DNA of 64,000 bases from Amoeboaphelidium occidentale (lineage: Eukaryota; Aphelidiomycota; Aphelidea): contig JALGPX010000012.1 in the NCBI GenBank assembly GCA_023515795.1, forward strand, positions 62,001 through 126,000, written 5' to 3'. Each line of letters begins with the position of its first letter. Position 1 is the first letter of the stretch. Shown here one piece after another: positions 11,785-23,200 of this stretch. A model generated the notes under the pieces. The model was not told the origin of the DNA, did no database searches, and worked only from the letters and a program-made list of their open reading frames with translations. The translations under genes were made by a program, and so were the position numbers.

Positions 11785-13708
11785 TTACTCCTCTTCGCTT
11801 TCTTCTTCCCCACTTGCACTCGAGGAACCACTATCTTCACCAACGTAATCTTCGTCCTCACTTTCATCTTCATCGTCAATATCCATAATTGTTCCAGATT
11901 TAGCTGGTCTAGCTTCTTCTTCGTCATCGGATACGCCATCGTCAGAACTTTCAGCGTAAATCTTTTCAGTTTCATCAGCCATTTCGTTCTTGCAGCGAAC
12001 TCCGCGAGCCTTGAGCCAATTTTCCAAGTTTGCGTGTTCTTCCTTCATGACACCATTAAATCCATAAGTTGTGTTGCCCTTCTTCATAGTAACACTGATT
12101 TCACATGTCCTTGAAGAAGCTGTTCCTCCAACACGGGAAAATGTAACAAGCTGGATTTCATTGTATGGCATTAATTGCACAGGCTTTGTTAGGAAAAGTA
12201 AACAGTCTTCCAAAGGATACAGTTGTCCTTCAAATGCCTTCAAAGAACAAGCAATAGCTACAAAATTGTTTGCACTCTTGTAGTTTGTACCAGCAACATT
12301 AATATTAGTTATAGCCTTGAATACTTGACTGACGACAGTTGACGTTTGCGCATGGTATTTATCCTTCAAACGACCGCCAAACTTCGAGCTAAGATCGCCT
12401 TCTTCCAATTGAACATCAATTTCTAATTCTTCATCCCTTGGTAACTGCATAACTAAGAATGAATAACTAGTTTGGCCCTGTCTAATAGGCGGATTCAAAC
12501 CAATCTATCAGAGTTAGTCTACATACATGTAAAAAAGAGTGTCTGTTTAGATCAGACTGTTCACAGTGTCAGTAAATTAAATAGCTCAGACCCTTTTTAG
12601 GTTCCCTACAGGCACAATGCGCAGTAGAAAAGGTATCCGAACCACTGATTAATGTGAACATCATCATCACGTCTTAACAGAACACCCTAAATTATAATTA
12701 ACTTACCACAAAGAGTTCATGAACATCATCAGACTTTGGCAATAAAAACAAGTTCTTAATATGCTTGTACATNNNNNNNNNNNNNNNNNNNNNCTGATTA
12801 ATGTGAACATTATCATCACGTCTTAACAGAACACCCTAAATTATGATTAACTTACCACAAAGAGTTCATGAACATCATCAGACTTTGGCAATAAAAACAA
12901 GTTCTTAATATGCTTGTACATGATCTTGTAATCATAAGACTTTCCGTGCATACGCATGAATTCTTCAAACATTTCCACTTCATATCTACCACGAGGAACA
13001 ATGAAGGGCAACTCATCAAAGGGCACGATAGTCTCGCCAGTCAAATTGTTAACAGCAGTCATTGATTTCACTTGCTCAAAGAACTGTCCAGCAGAAGTTT
13101 CTTCAGCCTGTTGAGCATCTTCCTGATCTGGAATATGAAAGCGCATTTCCACCAGCTGATCACCCCTCAGGGCGTCCTTATCATCATCATCCATCAATCG
13201 GAATTCCATCGTAACTTCTGTTTTGCTATTCAACGTGCTCTGCGACACTTCTTCCATCGGAATCTCAAACATTTTCTTATTAGCAACGTTGAACAATAAA
13301 GAATTCCCATTAAACTCAGTCTGGCCCCAATTCCAGCCACGCGAAGATAATTCCTTATGTTCCAGTGGAAGCGAATAGAAACGCTGCAGAACCAACTTCA
13401 ACTCATCAAAAGAGTCTTCGGAAAACCCGTCGAATCTCCGCTGTCCACCGTCGCCCAGCTGCAGACGCAATCCGTAATTCTTTGCAACACGTTGCCATTG
13501 CGCCCTCTTTAATTCCGAAGAAGTCACTGTAATAATGTTGCCCTTCTTTGATCCTTTCCAAGCGATACCTTGCGGAGTGAATTTAATCTTTCCAATTTCC
13601 TACGAGTTAATAGTTTTAGAAGATCCCCAACAGAAACGAAATTACCAGTAAAGGGCCCTGGTTGCAGTAAATGTTATCGAATCCAATTAATTGATTGTCC
13701 GTTGTCAT
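11785..13708 (-). CDS. POB3: FACT histone chaperone subunit Pob3/SSRP1
   Basis: Three exons, 13708-13646, 13599-12856 and 12504-11785, give 508 residues. The first intron is 46 nt. The second spans an assembly gap and is about 200 nt if only the lower copy is counted. Exon 1 encodes the family start FDNIY. Exon 2 carries SELKRAQWQRVA and RFDGF. Exon 3 opens with IGLNPPIRQGQT and ends in an Asp/Glu/Ser-rich tail. There is no HMG box, as in fungal Pob3 and unlike animal SSRP1. Pob3 pairs with Spt16 to reorganise nucleosomes during transcription and replication. It is divergent from the endosulfine gene, with only 82 bp between the two ATGs. Confidence 0.92.
12645..12921. repeat. Assembly gap inside a POB3 intron, flanked by duplicate sequence
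   Basis: N run 12773-12793. The 128 bp before it (12645-12772) and after it (12794-12921) are nearly identical and include the 3' end of POB3 exon 2 and the donor site. This is probably an unmerged contig overlap. The true second intron therefore likely runs from the donor to the acceptor at 12505-12506, about 200 nt, still far longer than the other introns in the window. A TACTAAC-like branch site (ACTAAC) sits just ahead of the acceptor. Confidence 0.7.
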
Positions 13709-13790
13709 CTTTCCGTAGTACTTCGAAAAGCCGAAAGATTTGCCGTAAAACTTTGAGCGGATCAAGCGAACCAAAGTTTTGTAGCAATAG

Positions 13791-14216
13791 ATGTCTTCAC
13801 AGGAACCAAAAGAGAAAATCGATTTGAGTGTAACTTTTCTTTATTTCAATTGAAGAGGCTGACTTACTTTTTCTTGTCAGAAACTTACACCGGAAGAAAG
13901 GCAGATTTATGAAAAGTATGGGAAACTTCCATCAAAGAAGCCAGTTGGACATGCTAAGCTTAAGGAAAGGAAGTACTTTGATTCTGGAGACTATGCGCTT
14001 TACAAGGCAGGCAAGGGCAGCGCACCTGTAGGAATGCAGCATCCTTCCCCTGACTCAATTCCTCATTCTGTACCATCAAAGGATCATCAGCCGATCCATG
14101 CTCATCATTTCCAGTCGATCAAGCCTGCTTCTGGCACAGGGGACAAAGACAAAAACACTACAGCCTCAGTCGCAACCACAAAAACGGCTGTGAAGGAAGT
14201 CAGCGAACAAAGTTAA
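13791..14216 (+). CDS. IGO1: Endosulfine (ENSA/ARPP19/Igo1) family protein
   Basis: Exons 13791-13829 and 13881-14216 (51-nt intron) give 124 residues. The family core runs from LTPEERQIYEKYG to the strictly conserved FDSGDY, whose Ser (S48) is the Greatwall/Rim15 phosphosite. In yeasts and animals the phosphorylated form inhibits PP2A-B55, controlling mitotic entry or quiescence. The remaining C-terminal half is low-complexity, rich in His, Ser, Thr and Lys. The start ATG is chosen because it gives a 13-residue exon that splices in phase into the conserved block. It shares an 82-bp divergent promoter region with POB3. Confidence 0.9.
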
Positions 14217-14271
14217 GAGGACAGCTGACATTTCAGAATGTTTTTTTATAAATTGAGTGTTCAAAAGTCTT

Positions 14272-14973
14272 TTACTTGGTTGATAGATTCTGGCGGTCAC
14301 TCTTTGACAGATATAACACACCGTCCTTGTACTTTCCTACGCCAGACTTCATACCTCTTTCGCTCCATTGTCGCTTGTCTTGTCCGAATGATTTTCGTAC
14401 CTTTTCCTTGTGCAGTCGCTTCTTAATTCCTGGCAGTAGAGGATGGCTCATTGAAGTTAAAGATAATTCTTCTTCCTTGCCATTCGCTGTTTTGACTCGC
14501 TGTATCAGGCTGCGGTTCGAACTGTCATAAACGACGGCATCTCCGGTTTCGATGATCTGTTGCTTTTCCTTCTTTGCTCGTTCTCGAGATTTCTTCAGCA
14601 TTCCAGCGGCTATCCTCCATGGGACGCGTGGTTTTACTGTTTTGTTTGTGTTATTGGGATTAGTTTCTCTTTTGTAAACGCCAAGGGATTCAAGCTTTTG
14701 TGCCAGGTATCGCCTTCTCTCATTTCCTTTTAATTCTGAAGCGGCTAATTGTTCCAGTTCGTGCATTGTAGATCTATGTAGGGCCTTATTGTCTGTTATA
14801 ATTGTGCTTGATTCTGATATAGATTCACTATTAGACTTTGCAGCGCGTTTAGCTTGAAGTTTCTGGGTGATAAAATCTTTTGATGGGTCTATAAACTTTA
14901 CGACTTCTGGTCGATTTGCGGGAGGGGCTGTTCTTAAAGGAATACCCGAAAGATCCGTTTGCGGTGTTTTCAT
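14272..14973 (-). CDS. DUF4602 / Faf1-like small-subunit ribosome assembly protein
   Basis: A basic 233-residue single-exon protein. The C-terminus has GVGKYKDGVLYLSKSD, which resembles the C-terminal signature of C1orf131 and the yeast 40S assembly factor Faf1. The middle is Lys/Arg-rich (KKSRERAKKEK) and probably nucleolar. There is no enzyme domain. The assignment rests on the C-terminal motif and overall character, so it is moderate. The ATG at 14973 lies about 20 bp from the ATG of the divergent M28 peptidase gene, leaving almost no room for separate promoters. Confidence 0.6.
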   Translation of the reverse strand: MKTPQTDLSGIPLRTAPPANRPEVVKFIDPSKDFITQKLQAKRAAKSNSESISESSTIITDNKALHRSTMHELEQLAASELKGNERRRYLAQKLESLGVYKRETNPNNTNKTVKPRVPWRIAAGMLKKSRERAKKEKQQIIETGDAVVYDSSNRSLIQRVKTANGKEEELSLTSMSHPLLPGIKKRLHKEKVRKSFGQDKRQWSERGMKSGVGKYKDGVLYLSKSDRQNLSTK

Positions 14974-14993
14974 TTCTTGAACAGAATCTTTTG

Positions 14994-17687
14994 ATGCACA
15001 GAGTCAAGATGCGCAAAAGGCCTTCAGTGCCTGGTGAAAAGGAAAGCCAGGCATTTAATGAAAAATTGTCTGCATTGGAACAGAATGAATTGAAGTCTAA
15101 AAGGTTGCCAAATATACTGGTTCTGGCCTATTTGATTATTGTTGCAGTTTGTGTATTTACGTCATGGTTGAGAACGCAATTGCCTAGCGCCTTGACAGCT
15201 GATACGGAATCTTCAGACTTCAGGTCATACAACGCATTAAAGCATTTGGAAAACTGTACACGTGACTATCATCCATGGAGTTCAAAGTACAATATTGAGG
15301 TTGGCAAGTATATTGTGAATCAATTGATCGAATACAAAGATGTCGCTGAAGCAAATGGGTTTGTGTTGGACATTGAAGTTCAAGATAAGCAAATGGATCC
15401 AAGTGAAGGCGCGAAGTACTTTAAAGAGTCTGGTGTTGTTGCTGCAGAGGTTTTTAGAAGAGTTGAAGAATATCATGTTTTCAAGTTTTTCCTGGAGCCA
15501 AGAAACATAATTGCTCGTTTAAGTAAGAAGGCTGATGAAACGTCAAAGAAGGAGAAGAAGCCAGCTTTGTTGATTACAGCGCATTTTGATTCTGGTTCAA
15601 CTTCATATGGTGCTTTTGATGATGGTATTGGGTTTGTGTCAATGTTGGAAACTTTGCGCGCAATGATGTACTCTGGTAAAGAGCAGCAATGGAATGGTGA
15701 TATTATCTTCATGTTTGGAGATGGAGAAGAGGCTGGTTTACTTGATGCGCACGGTTACTTGGAGCATCCATCCATTAATGATGTTTTTGCATTCTTGAAC
15801 TTGGAGGCCGGTGGGAATGGTAAAAGAGCAATGTTGTTTAGATTCTCAGATGTTCGTCTGAAGAAGATGTATGCTGATGCTGCTCCTTATCCTCACATGG
15901 ATGTTATTGGTTCTGACATGTTTAAATTAGGACTAATTCCATCTGATACAAATTTCAGATTACTAGCTGATAACTACAAAAAGAACTTGTCTGGTATCGA
16001 CGTTGCGTTTTACGAAGGAAGATACAAGTATCACACTCCAAGAGATGCCTTTGTTGATGTGGATCCAAAATCTGTACAAGGTCTAGGTTCAAATGTTTTA
16101 GCGTTTACTAAGGCAGTTCTAAACTCTGACTATTTGGAGAAAAGATCAAAAGAATCAGACGCAGAATATTTTGAACTAGCCAAGAAATTCTACATAATCT
16201 TTGATATCGCTAGCAAAGGCGTGGTAAGCGTTGGTTTCGGTGCATATGTCGCTCTTAGTGTTGGGAGTCTTGTTGCAACTCTATTTATCATTTCTAGAAA
16301 ACTATTGTCTTCACAAAAGAGCTTTAAGTTGGCTGTAATGAGAGAGTATGCTTGTTTGGTTTCATGGGTCTTGATAACAATTGGTTCATCGATCGTTGTT
16401 GGTATAGTTTCAAGAAAATACAATGGGTCATTTGTTGGAACATTTCCTTCATCTGTCGGACTATTTACCGTTATGAGCGCACATTTCATACTGTTTTTCT
16501 TGCAGGATTTGTTTCCGGTTAACAAGAATTTATCAACTGGCGATAAAATGCTTGCCAGAAAATTGTCCCTTCTTTTCTTTCATGTTCCATTCTTGGCTTT
16601 GAATTTGTTCCTGCTATTCAATTACTCTTTTGGAACAATGTATTTGTTTGTGGTGTGGAACTTGTTCCTATTGGCTGACATCTTATTGCCTGGTGTGGTT
16701 TCCTTTGTCGGGAATGAAGAAATTATGTTGCTGCAGTTTTTGGTGAGAACAGTTGTTCCTCTGGTTTTGACATACGAATTTTATGACTCGTTGTTGAAAG
16801 CATTGGCTCCATCTGTTTTGGATGGTGTCAATCCTGTTATTGTATTCGGGTTCATTGCATTTGCTTTGCTTGTTATGATTGTATCTTTGTACCCAGAATT
16901 GGCCACGATGAAAGAATTCAAATTGCCTCTTCGCGTGAGCGGCTTCCTCATTGCATTATTGATGCTCCAAATGTTGTTGTCGTTCCCATACTCTTTGGAT
17001 AAATCTATTAGGCTGAGACCTTATTTTGAAGCCAATTACACAAATCCAAACTCAGCTATCGTTACAGGAACCTTCAACAGTGGACAAGATGTGGAGTTCG
17101 CTCTAAAGACTTCGACATTGTTTTCTGATAATGCAGCAGACAAGAATGATGTATATTTTGACGGCATTGAATGTGGAAAAATGACTCTCAAAATTGGTCC
17201 TGATGAAGGCAGAGAGACTCCGCTCGAAAAATGCAGCGTTAAATTGTATAATTTAGACTTATTGCCAAATTTGGACATTTCTACAATGACTGTGAAAGTA
17301 ACTCGAAATGAGGGATATATTGAGGGACAAGTTCAAGCTCCTAAAGGCATTTATTCTTGCGAAGTAATACAGAATTTCGGTGGAGACTTTTCTGGCTCTT
17401 TTACATCAAAAATTACAGAATACAACAAGGGAATCGAAGTGAAGAATGCAAAAGTCGGCGAGCTTTTATTGTTGAGAAGAGACGCTCACGAATATTGGAA
17501 TTTCGGTTTCGAGACGAAAGTTGAAGGAGATTTCGATAAAGTAGAAGTCACATTCAGATGTTTTGTTGATGATTTTGCGACACATGTTCCGTTCATGGCC
17601 AAGATGTTGAAATCTTTGCCTAATTGGGCTACTTTCTTTACAGCTGGCGAGAGAGCAATTGGCTTTTTCAAAACAGTAACTGCGTAA
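14994..17687 (+). CDS. Multi-pass membrane M28 metallopeptidase (ERMP1/Pff1-like)
   Basis: About 897 residues from the ATG at 14994 (15009 is also possible); the frame is open further 5' but would overlap the divergent gene. One transmembrane helix near residues 36-55 precedes the lumenal M28 domain, with zinc-ligand motifs AHFDS, GAFDDG, FGDGEEAGL, LEAGGNG and YHTPRD. A long C-terminal region contains about eight hydrophobic helices and then a beta-rich lumenal tail. This order (TM, peptidase, polytopic part) is that of ER ERMP1/Fxna and the fungal vacuolar Pff1. The physiological substrate is unknown. All metal-ligand positions appear intact, so it should be active. Confidence 0.85.
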   Translation: MHRVKMRKRPSVPGEKESQAFNEKLSALEQNELKSKRLPNILVLAYLIIVAVCVFTSWLRTQLPSALTADTESSDFRSYNALKHLENCTRDYHPWSSKYNIEVGKYIVNQLIEYKDVAEANGFVLDIEVQDKQMDPSEGAKYFKESGVVAAEVFRRVEEYHVFKFFLEPRNIIARLSKKADETSKKEKKPALLITAHFDSGSTSYGAFDDGIGFVSMLETLRAMMYSGKEQQWNGDIIFMFGDGEEAGLLDAHGYLEHPSINDVFAFLNLEAGGNGKRAMLFRFSDVRLKKMYADAAPYPHMDVIGSDMFKLGLIPSDTNFRLLADNYKKNLSGIDVAFYEGRYKYHTPRDAFVDVDPKSVQGLGSNVLAFTKAVLNSDYLEKRSKESDAEYFELAKKFYIIFDIASKGVVSVGFGAYVALSVGSLVATLFIISRKLLSSQKSFKLAVMREYACLVSWVLITIGSSIVVGIVSRKYNGSFVGTFPSSVGLFTVMSAHFILFFLQDLFPVNKNLSTGDKMLARKLSLLFFHVPFLALNLFLLFNYSFGTMYLFVVWNLFLLADILLPGVVSFVGNEEIMLLQFLVRTVVPLVLTYEFYDSLLKALAPSVLDGVNPVIVFGFIAFALLVMIVSLYPELATMKEFKLPLRVSGFLIALLMLQMLLSFPYSLDKSIRLRPYFEANYTNPNSAIVTGTFNSGQDVEFALKTSTLFSDNAADKNDVYFDGIECGKMTLKIGPDEGRETPLEKCSVKLYNLDLLPNLDISTMTVKVTRNEGYIEGQVQAPKGIYSCEVIQNFGGDFSGSFTSKITEYNKGIEVKNAKVGELLLLRRDAHEYWNFGFETKVEGDFDKVEVTFRCFVDDFATHVPFMAKMLKSLPNWATFFTAGERAIGFFKTVTA

Positions 17688-17766
17688 AAGGTTAACGTTG
17701 AGGAGTCTGTTGCGTTAGCGTGCAAACAAACCGAATAGAAATCGCGGTTTCATTTTTGTTGCACCA

Positions 17767-18722
17767 ATGACAATTTCCTTTGTGAATGCGCTAACTGTTA
17801 GAGATGCTGTAAGAACCGCAAAGCAAAAGTCTCTTGTATCCCTGGATCAGAATGAGACAGTAGAGAATGCCTTGAGGATCTTGAAGCAGAATTGCATTCA
17901 GTCCGCCCCTGTTTACCAGAAAGATGAAACTCGACAGGAATTCGTTGCCATTGTCAGTATTTTTGGTAAGACTGTACTCATATGATAGCTGGCTGAACTT
18001 TAGACTTGTTGGGTTATGTTTGCTTCAAGAAATCTGTCACTGATGAAGTTCCGAGGTTGGTACAGGACTCTGACGCACTCAACAAGACAATACGTCAAGC
18101 TTTGGACGATTCTTTAATTACATCGGAATTGCACATGTTCAAAGAATCAGATCCTTTAATGTTAATGATCGAAGCGTTTCAGGGTCAAGTTCATCGTGGC
18201 TTGGTTTGGACGGAATCGGGCCATGAAGCAATGGTTTCGCATATTGATTTGGTTCGCGCATTGTATGAAAACATTTCAAGATGGGATGATCAGTTGCTAA
18301 AGATGTCGGTTGATGATATTTTGAGTAGAGAACCATTCGCTTCAGCTGAAAATCAAAGAGTTCTTGTTGTGCACGATCAAACTCATGCAATAACTGCTTT
18401 CAAGAAGATGTTTATTCATCAAGCGGATGGTATGTGTGTTGTAGACAGCAACGGCAAAATTATTGCTGATTTGAATGCTTCCGATTTGGAAGGTTTGGCT
18501 GACCATGATTTGAATATTCTTGAGAAGCCTGTCTTGGAGTTTTTGTCCATCGTTCATGATGGTAAAATCCCTGAAGTTGTTTTATGCTACAGATCAACTC
18601 CATTGAAACACTTGGTTGAGAGGTGTGTTAAATATTCAACGCATCGTGTTTTGGTTCAGAATGCAGAGGGCAAGCTGGAAGGAGTAGTATCTTTGTCGGA
18701 TGTAATTAAAATCTTTGTCTAA
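17767..18722 (+). CDS. Four-CBS-domain protein, AMPK-gamma-like
   Basis: Exons 17767-17965 and 18004-18722 (38-nt intron) give 305 residues. The whole length looks like tandem CBS motifs, with strands such as VSIFDLLGYV, AMVSHIDLVRAL and GVVSLSDVIKIF at the ends of successive units. Length and four-repeat layout resemble Snf4/AMPK gamma, which senses adenine nucleotides, but I cannot confirm the nucleotide-binding residues. Sds23 or plant CBSX-type proteins remain possible. The stop TAA (18720-18722) overlaps the stop of the convergent delta-tubulin gene by three bases. Confidence 0.65.
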
Positions 18723-20146
18723 CTTGGAGTGTAATTTCTTATTAGCTGCTTAATATACACAAAACAGTCGTCAAAGTCTTGTTTTTTTAAGCCATACTTC
18801 TCATACCAGTGAACATAAGCATTTTTGTTTAAAAGCAATTCAGCTTTCCGGAGAACTTCTTCAATAGCCGTAACATGACAAGAAGTATTGGAAAGATACA
18901 AAAGAACCTTTTCAAAGCCATCCAATTTTCTACTTGAAGCACAAAGTTCGACAAAATTATTAATATCGTCCCCTCTCCAAGAAATTGATTCCCATCCTGC
19001 TTTCTTGGCTCTTTCTTTGACATTCTTAATTCTCAGAGCATCAGAACTGCCTTCATATCCACGCAGAAATAACAATGACGACCCATAATTTCTTGTGACA
19101 GTCTCAGAATTACTGCGAGCTTTCGCCGAGTTGTCTAATGTCTGACTCCAGTTGATTTTTTCATCAGTCTTGGAATCTGTGTACGCCATTTGCGCCAATG
19201 TTCTTAGTAAGCTTTCCCACTTGAAACTAGAGAACTCGGCTGCTTGTTTCGAAATCATTGGAGTAAACGATGACGTGAGAAGCTTTCGCCGATGATCAAA
19301 GCATAAATTGTCATTTATCATCTTTAATACATCAATGCGCCTCTTTGAACCATCTAAAGCCATCAAAGACGATGGGAGAAATATTCCACACAAAACAAAT
19401 GCAACTAAATTATTCAAATCTTTGAACGAAACATTTTTCTGCATGTTGTATCGTTCTCTGCAGATGGCATGAAGAGTCTCATTCTTTAACAATAGAACAG
19501 CGTCACTGTATTTCTCAACCTTTGAAAGTGTCAATAGAATGTTATAGTTTTGAACAATCACTTCACCACCATCAAAAGGCCACACAGAAGCGCTCATGAT
19601 CACAACATCAGGATACTCTTTTTTAAGTCTTTCCGTGAAATATGCGCTTAAACCTGATCCTGTTCCTCCAGCCAGACCGTGAATTATTAAAAACCCTTGA
19701 AGCCCATCAGTACCACAATGTTCAACTTCCATGAATATTCTGCGCCTTGCTTCTTCGTATAATTTAGGGGCTAGCCTTTTGTAAGCAAAAGCCCAATTGT
19801 TTCCGGCACCACTTTGAAGATTTACGCCGTTTCGAGGATGATATATCCATGATCTACATGCTGTATTAGATAGAAGACCTCTAACAACTTTCGGCTCAGT
19901 ATCAACGCAGATGGCTCTCGCAATCCAAGTCTTTTGGTCCGTACCACTGAGTCTAAACAGTGTAGAAGAGGGAACTTTAGCAACAACATCATCTCCGGAA
20001 CTGTTTCGCGGTTTCAGCACAGCTTTCGCTAATGAATTTTCATAATACTTTTGAAGAAAAGCTTCACCAATTTGATTTCCAGCTTGGCCTATTTGAATTA
20101 CGATAATTTTCCCTGTTGCCTTGTCCTTGCTCGCTGTCGAAATCAT
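18719..20146 (-). CDS. TUBD1: Delta-tubulin
   Basis: A 475-residue single-exon tubulin-superfamily protein starting at the ATG at 20146. It has the N-terminal VIQIGQAGNQIG nucleotide loop and the G-box GGTGSGLSAY, followed by a block (GEVIVQNYNILLTLS) that fits delta-tubulin better than alpha, beta or gamma. Delta-tubulin is needed for triplet microtubules in basal bodies and is found in organisms that build centrioles. Its presence points to a flagellated stage. It overlaps the CBS gene tail-to-tail by 3 bp and diverges from SMC5, with 68 bp between ATGs. Confidence 0.85.
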   Translation of the reverse strand: MISTASKDKATGKIIVIQIGQAGNQIGEAFLQKYYENSLAKAVLKPRNSSGDDVVAKVPSSTLFRLSGTDQKTWIARAICVDTEPKVVRGLLSNTACRSWIYHPRNGVNLQSGAGNNWAFAYKRLAPKLYEEARRRIFMEVEHCGTDGLQGFLIIHGLAGGTGSGLSAYFTERLKKEYPDVVIMSASVWPFDGGEVIVQNYNILLTLSKVEKYSDAVLLLKNETLHAICRERYNMQKNVSFKDLNNLVAFVLCGIFLPSSLMALDGSKRRIDVLKMINDNLCFDHRRKLLTSSFTPMISKQAAEFSSFKWESLLRTLAQMAYTDSKTDEKINWSQTLDNSAKARSNSETVTRNYGSSLLFLRGYEGSSDALRIKNVKERAKKAGWESISWRGDDINNFVELCASSRKLDGFEKVLLYLSNTSCHVTAIEEVLRKAELLLNKNAYVHWYEKYGLKKQDFDDCFVYIKQLIRNYTPS

Positions 20147-20214
20147 GCGCCAAACAGAGCAAGTTTCCTTCACAAAACAAACACAGCAGCAAAACTTGTG
20201 CAGTTAGGTACATA

Positions 20215-23200
20215 ATGGTCAATTTGGAGTAAGTTTCTATTGTTTCAACCGTTAATCTAACTTCGTTAGAGAGTACAAGGCTGGAAGTATCGTGCGCATT
20301 AGATTGCAGAACTTCCTTACGTATCGATTCCTGGACTTTGAATGCGGACCGGTAAATCTTTAGCCTGCCTCAACTTATTTCCTATAAAGCATCTCAACTT
20401 TGTACTTGGGCCTAATGGAGGCGGAAAGAGCAGTCTCGTCTGCGCGATGTTGCTTGGTCTTTGTGGGAAGCCAGAGTATTTACAGCGTAGCCCGAAGCTT
20501 TCTGGGTTTGTTCAGACAGGGCAGAAGGGCGCATCTATTGAAATTTCTTTGAAAGATGATGACGACTCGTTGGTGGTAATTCAGAGAATATTCAGCGCAG
20601 ATGATGATCGTTCCAGCTGGAAAATTAATGGTGAGAGAGCGACAAAGGAATCTGTACAGGCTATCGTGAAGAAACTGAAAATCGAAGTTGAAAGTTTATG
20701 TAATTTCTTGCCACAGGAACGTGTGCATTCATTGGCTCGTCTCAGTCAGAATCAGCTGCTGCTTGAAACAATGCAAACAACTGGCGGGGAAGAGATGCTG
20801 CAACAATATGACGAGCTGGTCAGATATCGTGACGAAGATAATCAATTTGAGAAGAGCTGCGAAGAAGAGAGAAAAGAAATTGAAGCGCTGACTAAAAGGA
20901 ATGCTGCAATTGAGGTTGAGGTCAAAAGGCATGAGCAAGTAGAAGGCATCAGGGACAAGATCCGCTTGCTTAAACTGAAGTTGCCCTTTATTAAATACCG
21001 TGAAAAGGCTGATGAATACAATTTAAAGGTCGAGGAAAAGAAGGCCATTAAAAAGAAACTCGACGAGGCCAAAGAACTGTCTGCACCCACTCACAATGAG
21101 ATTAAGAGGGCCCACGAGGAGGCAGAGCGAGCAAGAAAAGCGGTGCATGAGCTTAGTAATGAATTAGAAACCAAGCAGAAGGCAATTAAAGAAATCTTAA
21201 ACAGGCTTAAGGGCGAACAGGAGAAAATTGGTAAATGTGCGAAGGATCTGGATAGACAAGAAGAAATGAAAAAGGATAAGACAAAGGAGTGCAAGAACCT
21301 GAAAGCTACTATTCGCAAGCTAACTACCGAGATTGAAAACCGCATAGACCCTACAGAAAGAATAGAAGAGCTCAAGGAACAGAGAAGACAGTTGCAGAGA
21401 GAGTCTCGTGAGGTCAAAGGAGATAAGGCTGCAGTCGATAAAAATTTACAAGATGCAAAAACGGATTTTGTGCGTTTAGAGCATAAATACGCAAGCATCG
21501 ATCAAGAGCTTCGAGCCTTGACTGATGCTAGGCAGAAGAAGCTGCGATCCTTACAGAACTGGGATATGAACACTTACTCAATATCTCATTGGATAAGTCA
21601 AAGCAGAAACTTGTTTTCGGCCAAGATTTCGGATCCTTTGTTTATGGAGGTGACTGTTAGAAATTTAAACTATGCGAACATGATAGAGAGTATGGTAGGT
21701 AGGAACTTAAAACTAGCTTTTGTATGTAAAACTAAGAATGATTACGATAAGTTGCTCTATCATGCGAATGATCAAATGAAAAAGAGTATTAATGTACTTC
21801 ACTTCGAGGGATGTGATCTCCAAAGCTACGAACCACCTATGCCAAGAGAAGCACTTCGAAAACTTGGTTTTGATGGGTATGCTATCGATTTTATAGATGC
21901 AGAGGATTCCATTAAGATTGCACTTTGTGATCAGGCTAACTTTCACAGAATTCCAATTGCTATGAGACCGGTTAATCACGATCTAGTTGTAAGAGCTGGC
22001 ATATACAATTATCTAGCCGATAATCGACACGTGGCCGTTATTAAGTCGAAGTATGGCGCCCAACTTGCAACCACAAAAACTAGCGTATGTGATAAGGCTA
22101 GAAATTGGGGCGGTGAGCAAGTGGATCAGTCGAAAGTCGCTTCGTTAAATCAAGAACTTGCTGATATTGCTGTAAAAATGAATGAGAAAAAAGCGGCACA
22201 AGCTGATTTACTCAAAGTCGCAACTGCATTTGAGCAAAAAGGGAAGGAAGCAGTCGAAGCTTTAACACAATTGAGCGAGGAATTTCGCAGACTAACTGAA
22301 AAAGAAAAGGAAATCAGACAAAAGCAAGCGAACCTTAAAATCAAGGAGGAGAATCTTGTGAAATTGCAGAAAGAAATATCTGAAATGACTACAGAACACA
22401 TTGAGCAAAGGATGGTGAATGCCGTTGAAAGAAAAGTTGAACTTACTCTTAAACTCAAGGTAATCATAGGAGAAGAATCTTTCTTATGTTTTTGTAGAAA
22501 TTTATTTCAGATTGTACAGAAATCCTAGCTGACAAAATAGCAACAGAATGTACGTTAGTGGAGTCAAAGCTGTTCGAAATGGCTTTGGAAGAGAAATGCA
22601 AGATTATTGAAAGACAAAATACTGAAATTACGGAGGAATATGAACGCATCAAAAGCGTAATCAACGAGTTGAAGGCTGAAGCCAAAGCATTAGTTGCAGA
22701 ATGTGGAGAATTGACCGAAGAAGAGAATGCGTTGTTGGAGCAGTTACCAAGCGACCAAGCTCAAATTGAAAATATGATCCAAGATGAAGAAACCAAGCTT
22801 AGTCTCTCCAACGATGTTGACCTTGAAATGGTTAATCGTTACAGAGAGAGGGAGAATATTATTGCTGAGATTAAAGCCAAGCTGGCTAAAAAACTCGAGA
22901 GGAGAGAAAGGTTGAATTCTAGGTTTAATGATATGAAGGCTCAATGGGAGACTAAATTGCTTGATATTGTGAACGGTGTCAGCCAGAGATTCTCCTCTTA
23001 TTTTAAGAAGGTCAGCGAAGATTGTGAAGGTGCTGTCAGATTGAAACAGGATGATCACGATTACCGCCAATGGGGAATTCAGATTATGGTTCGATACCGC
23101 AAGAATGAGGAGCTTGTCGTGCTTGATGCAAGTAGACAGTCCGGTGGAGAGAAATCTGTTGCAACTATGTTGTATTTAATGTCGCTTCAATCCTTTTCCA

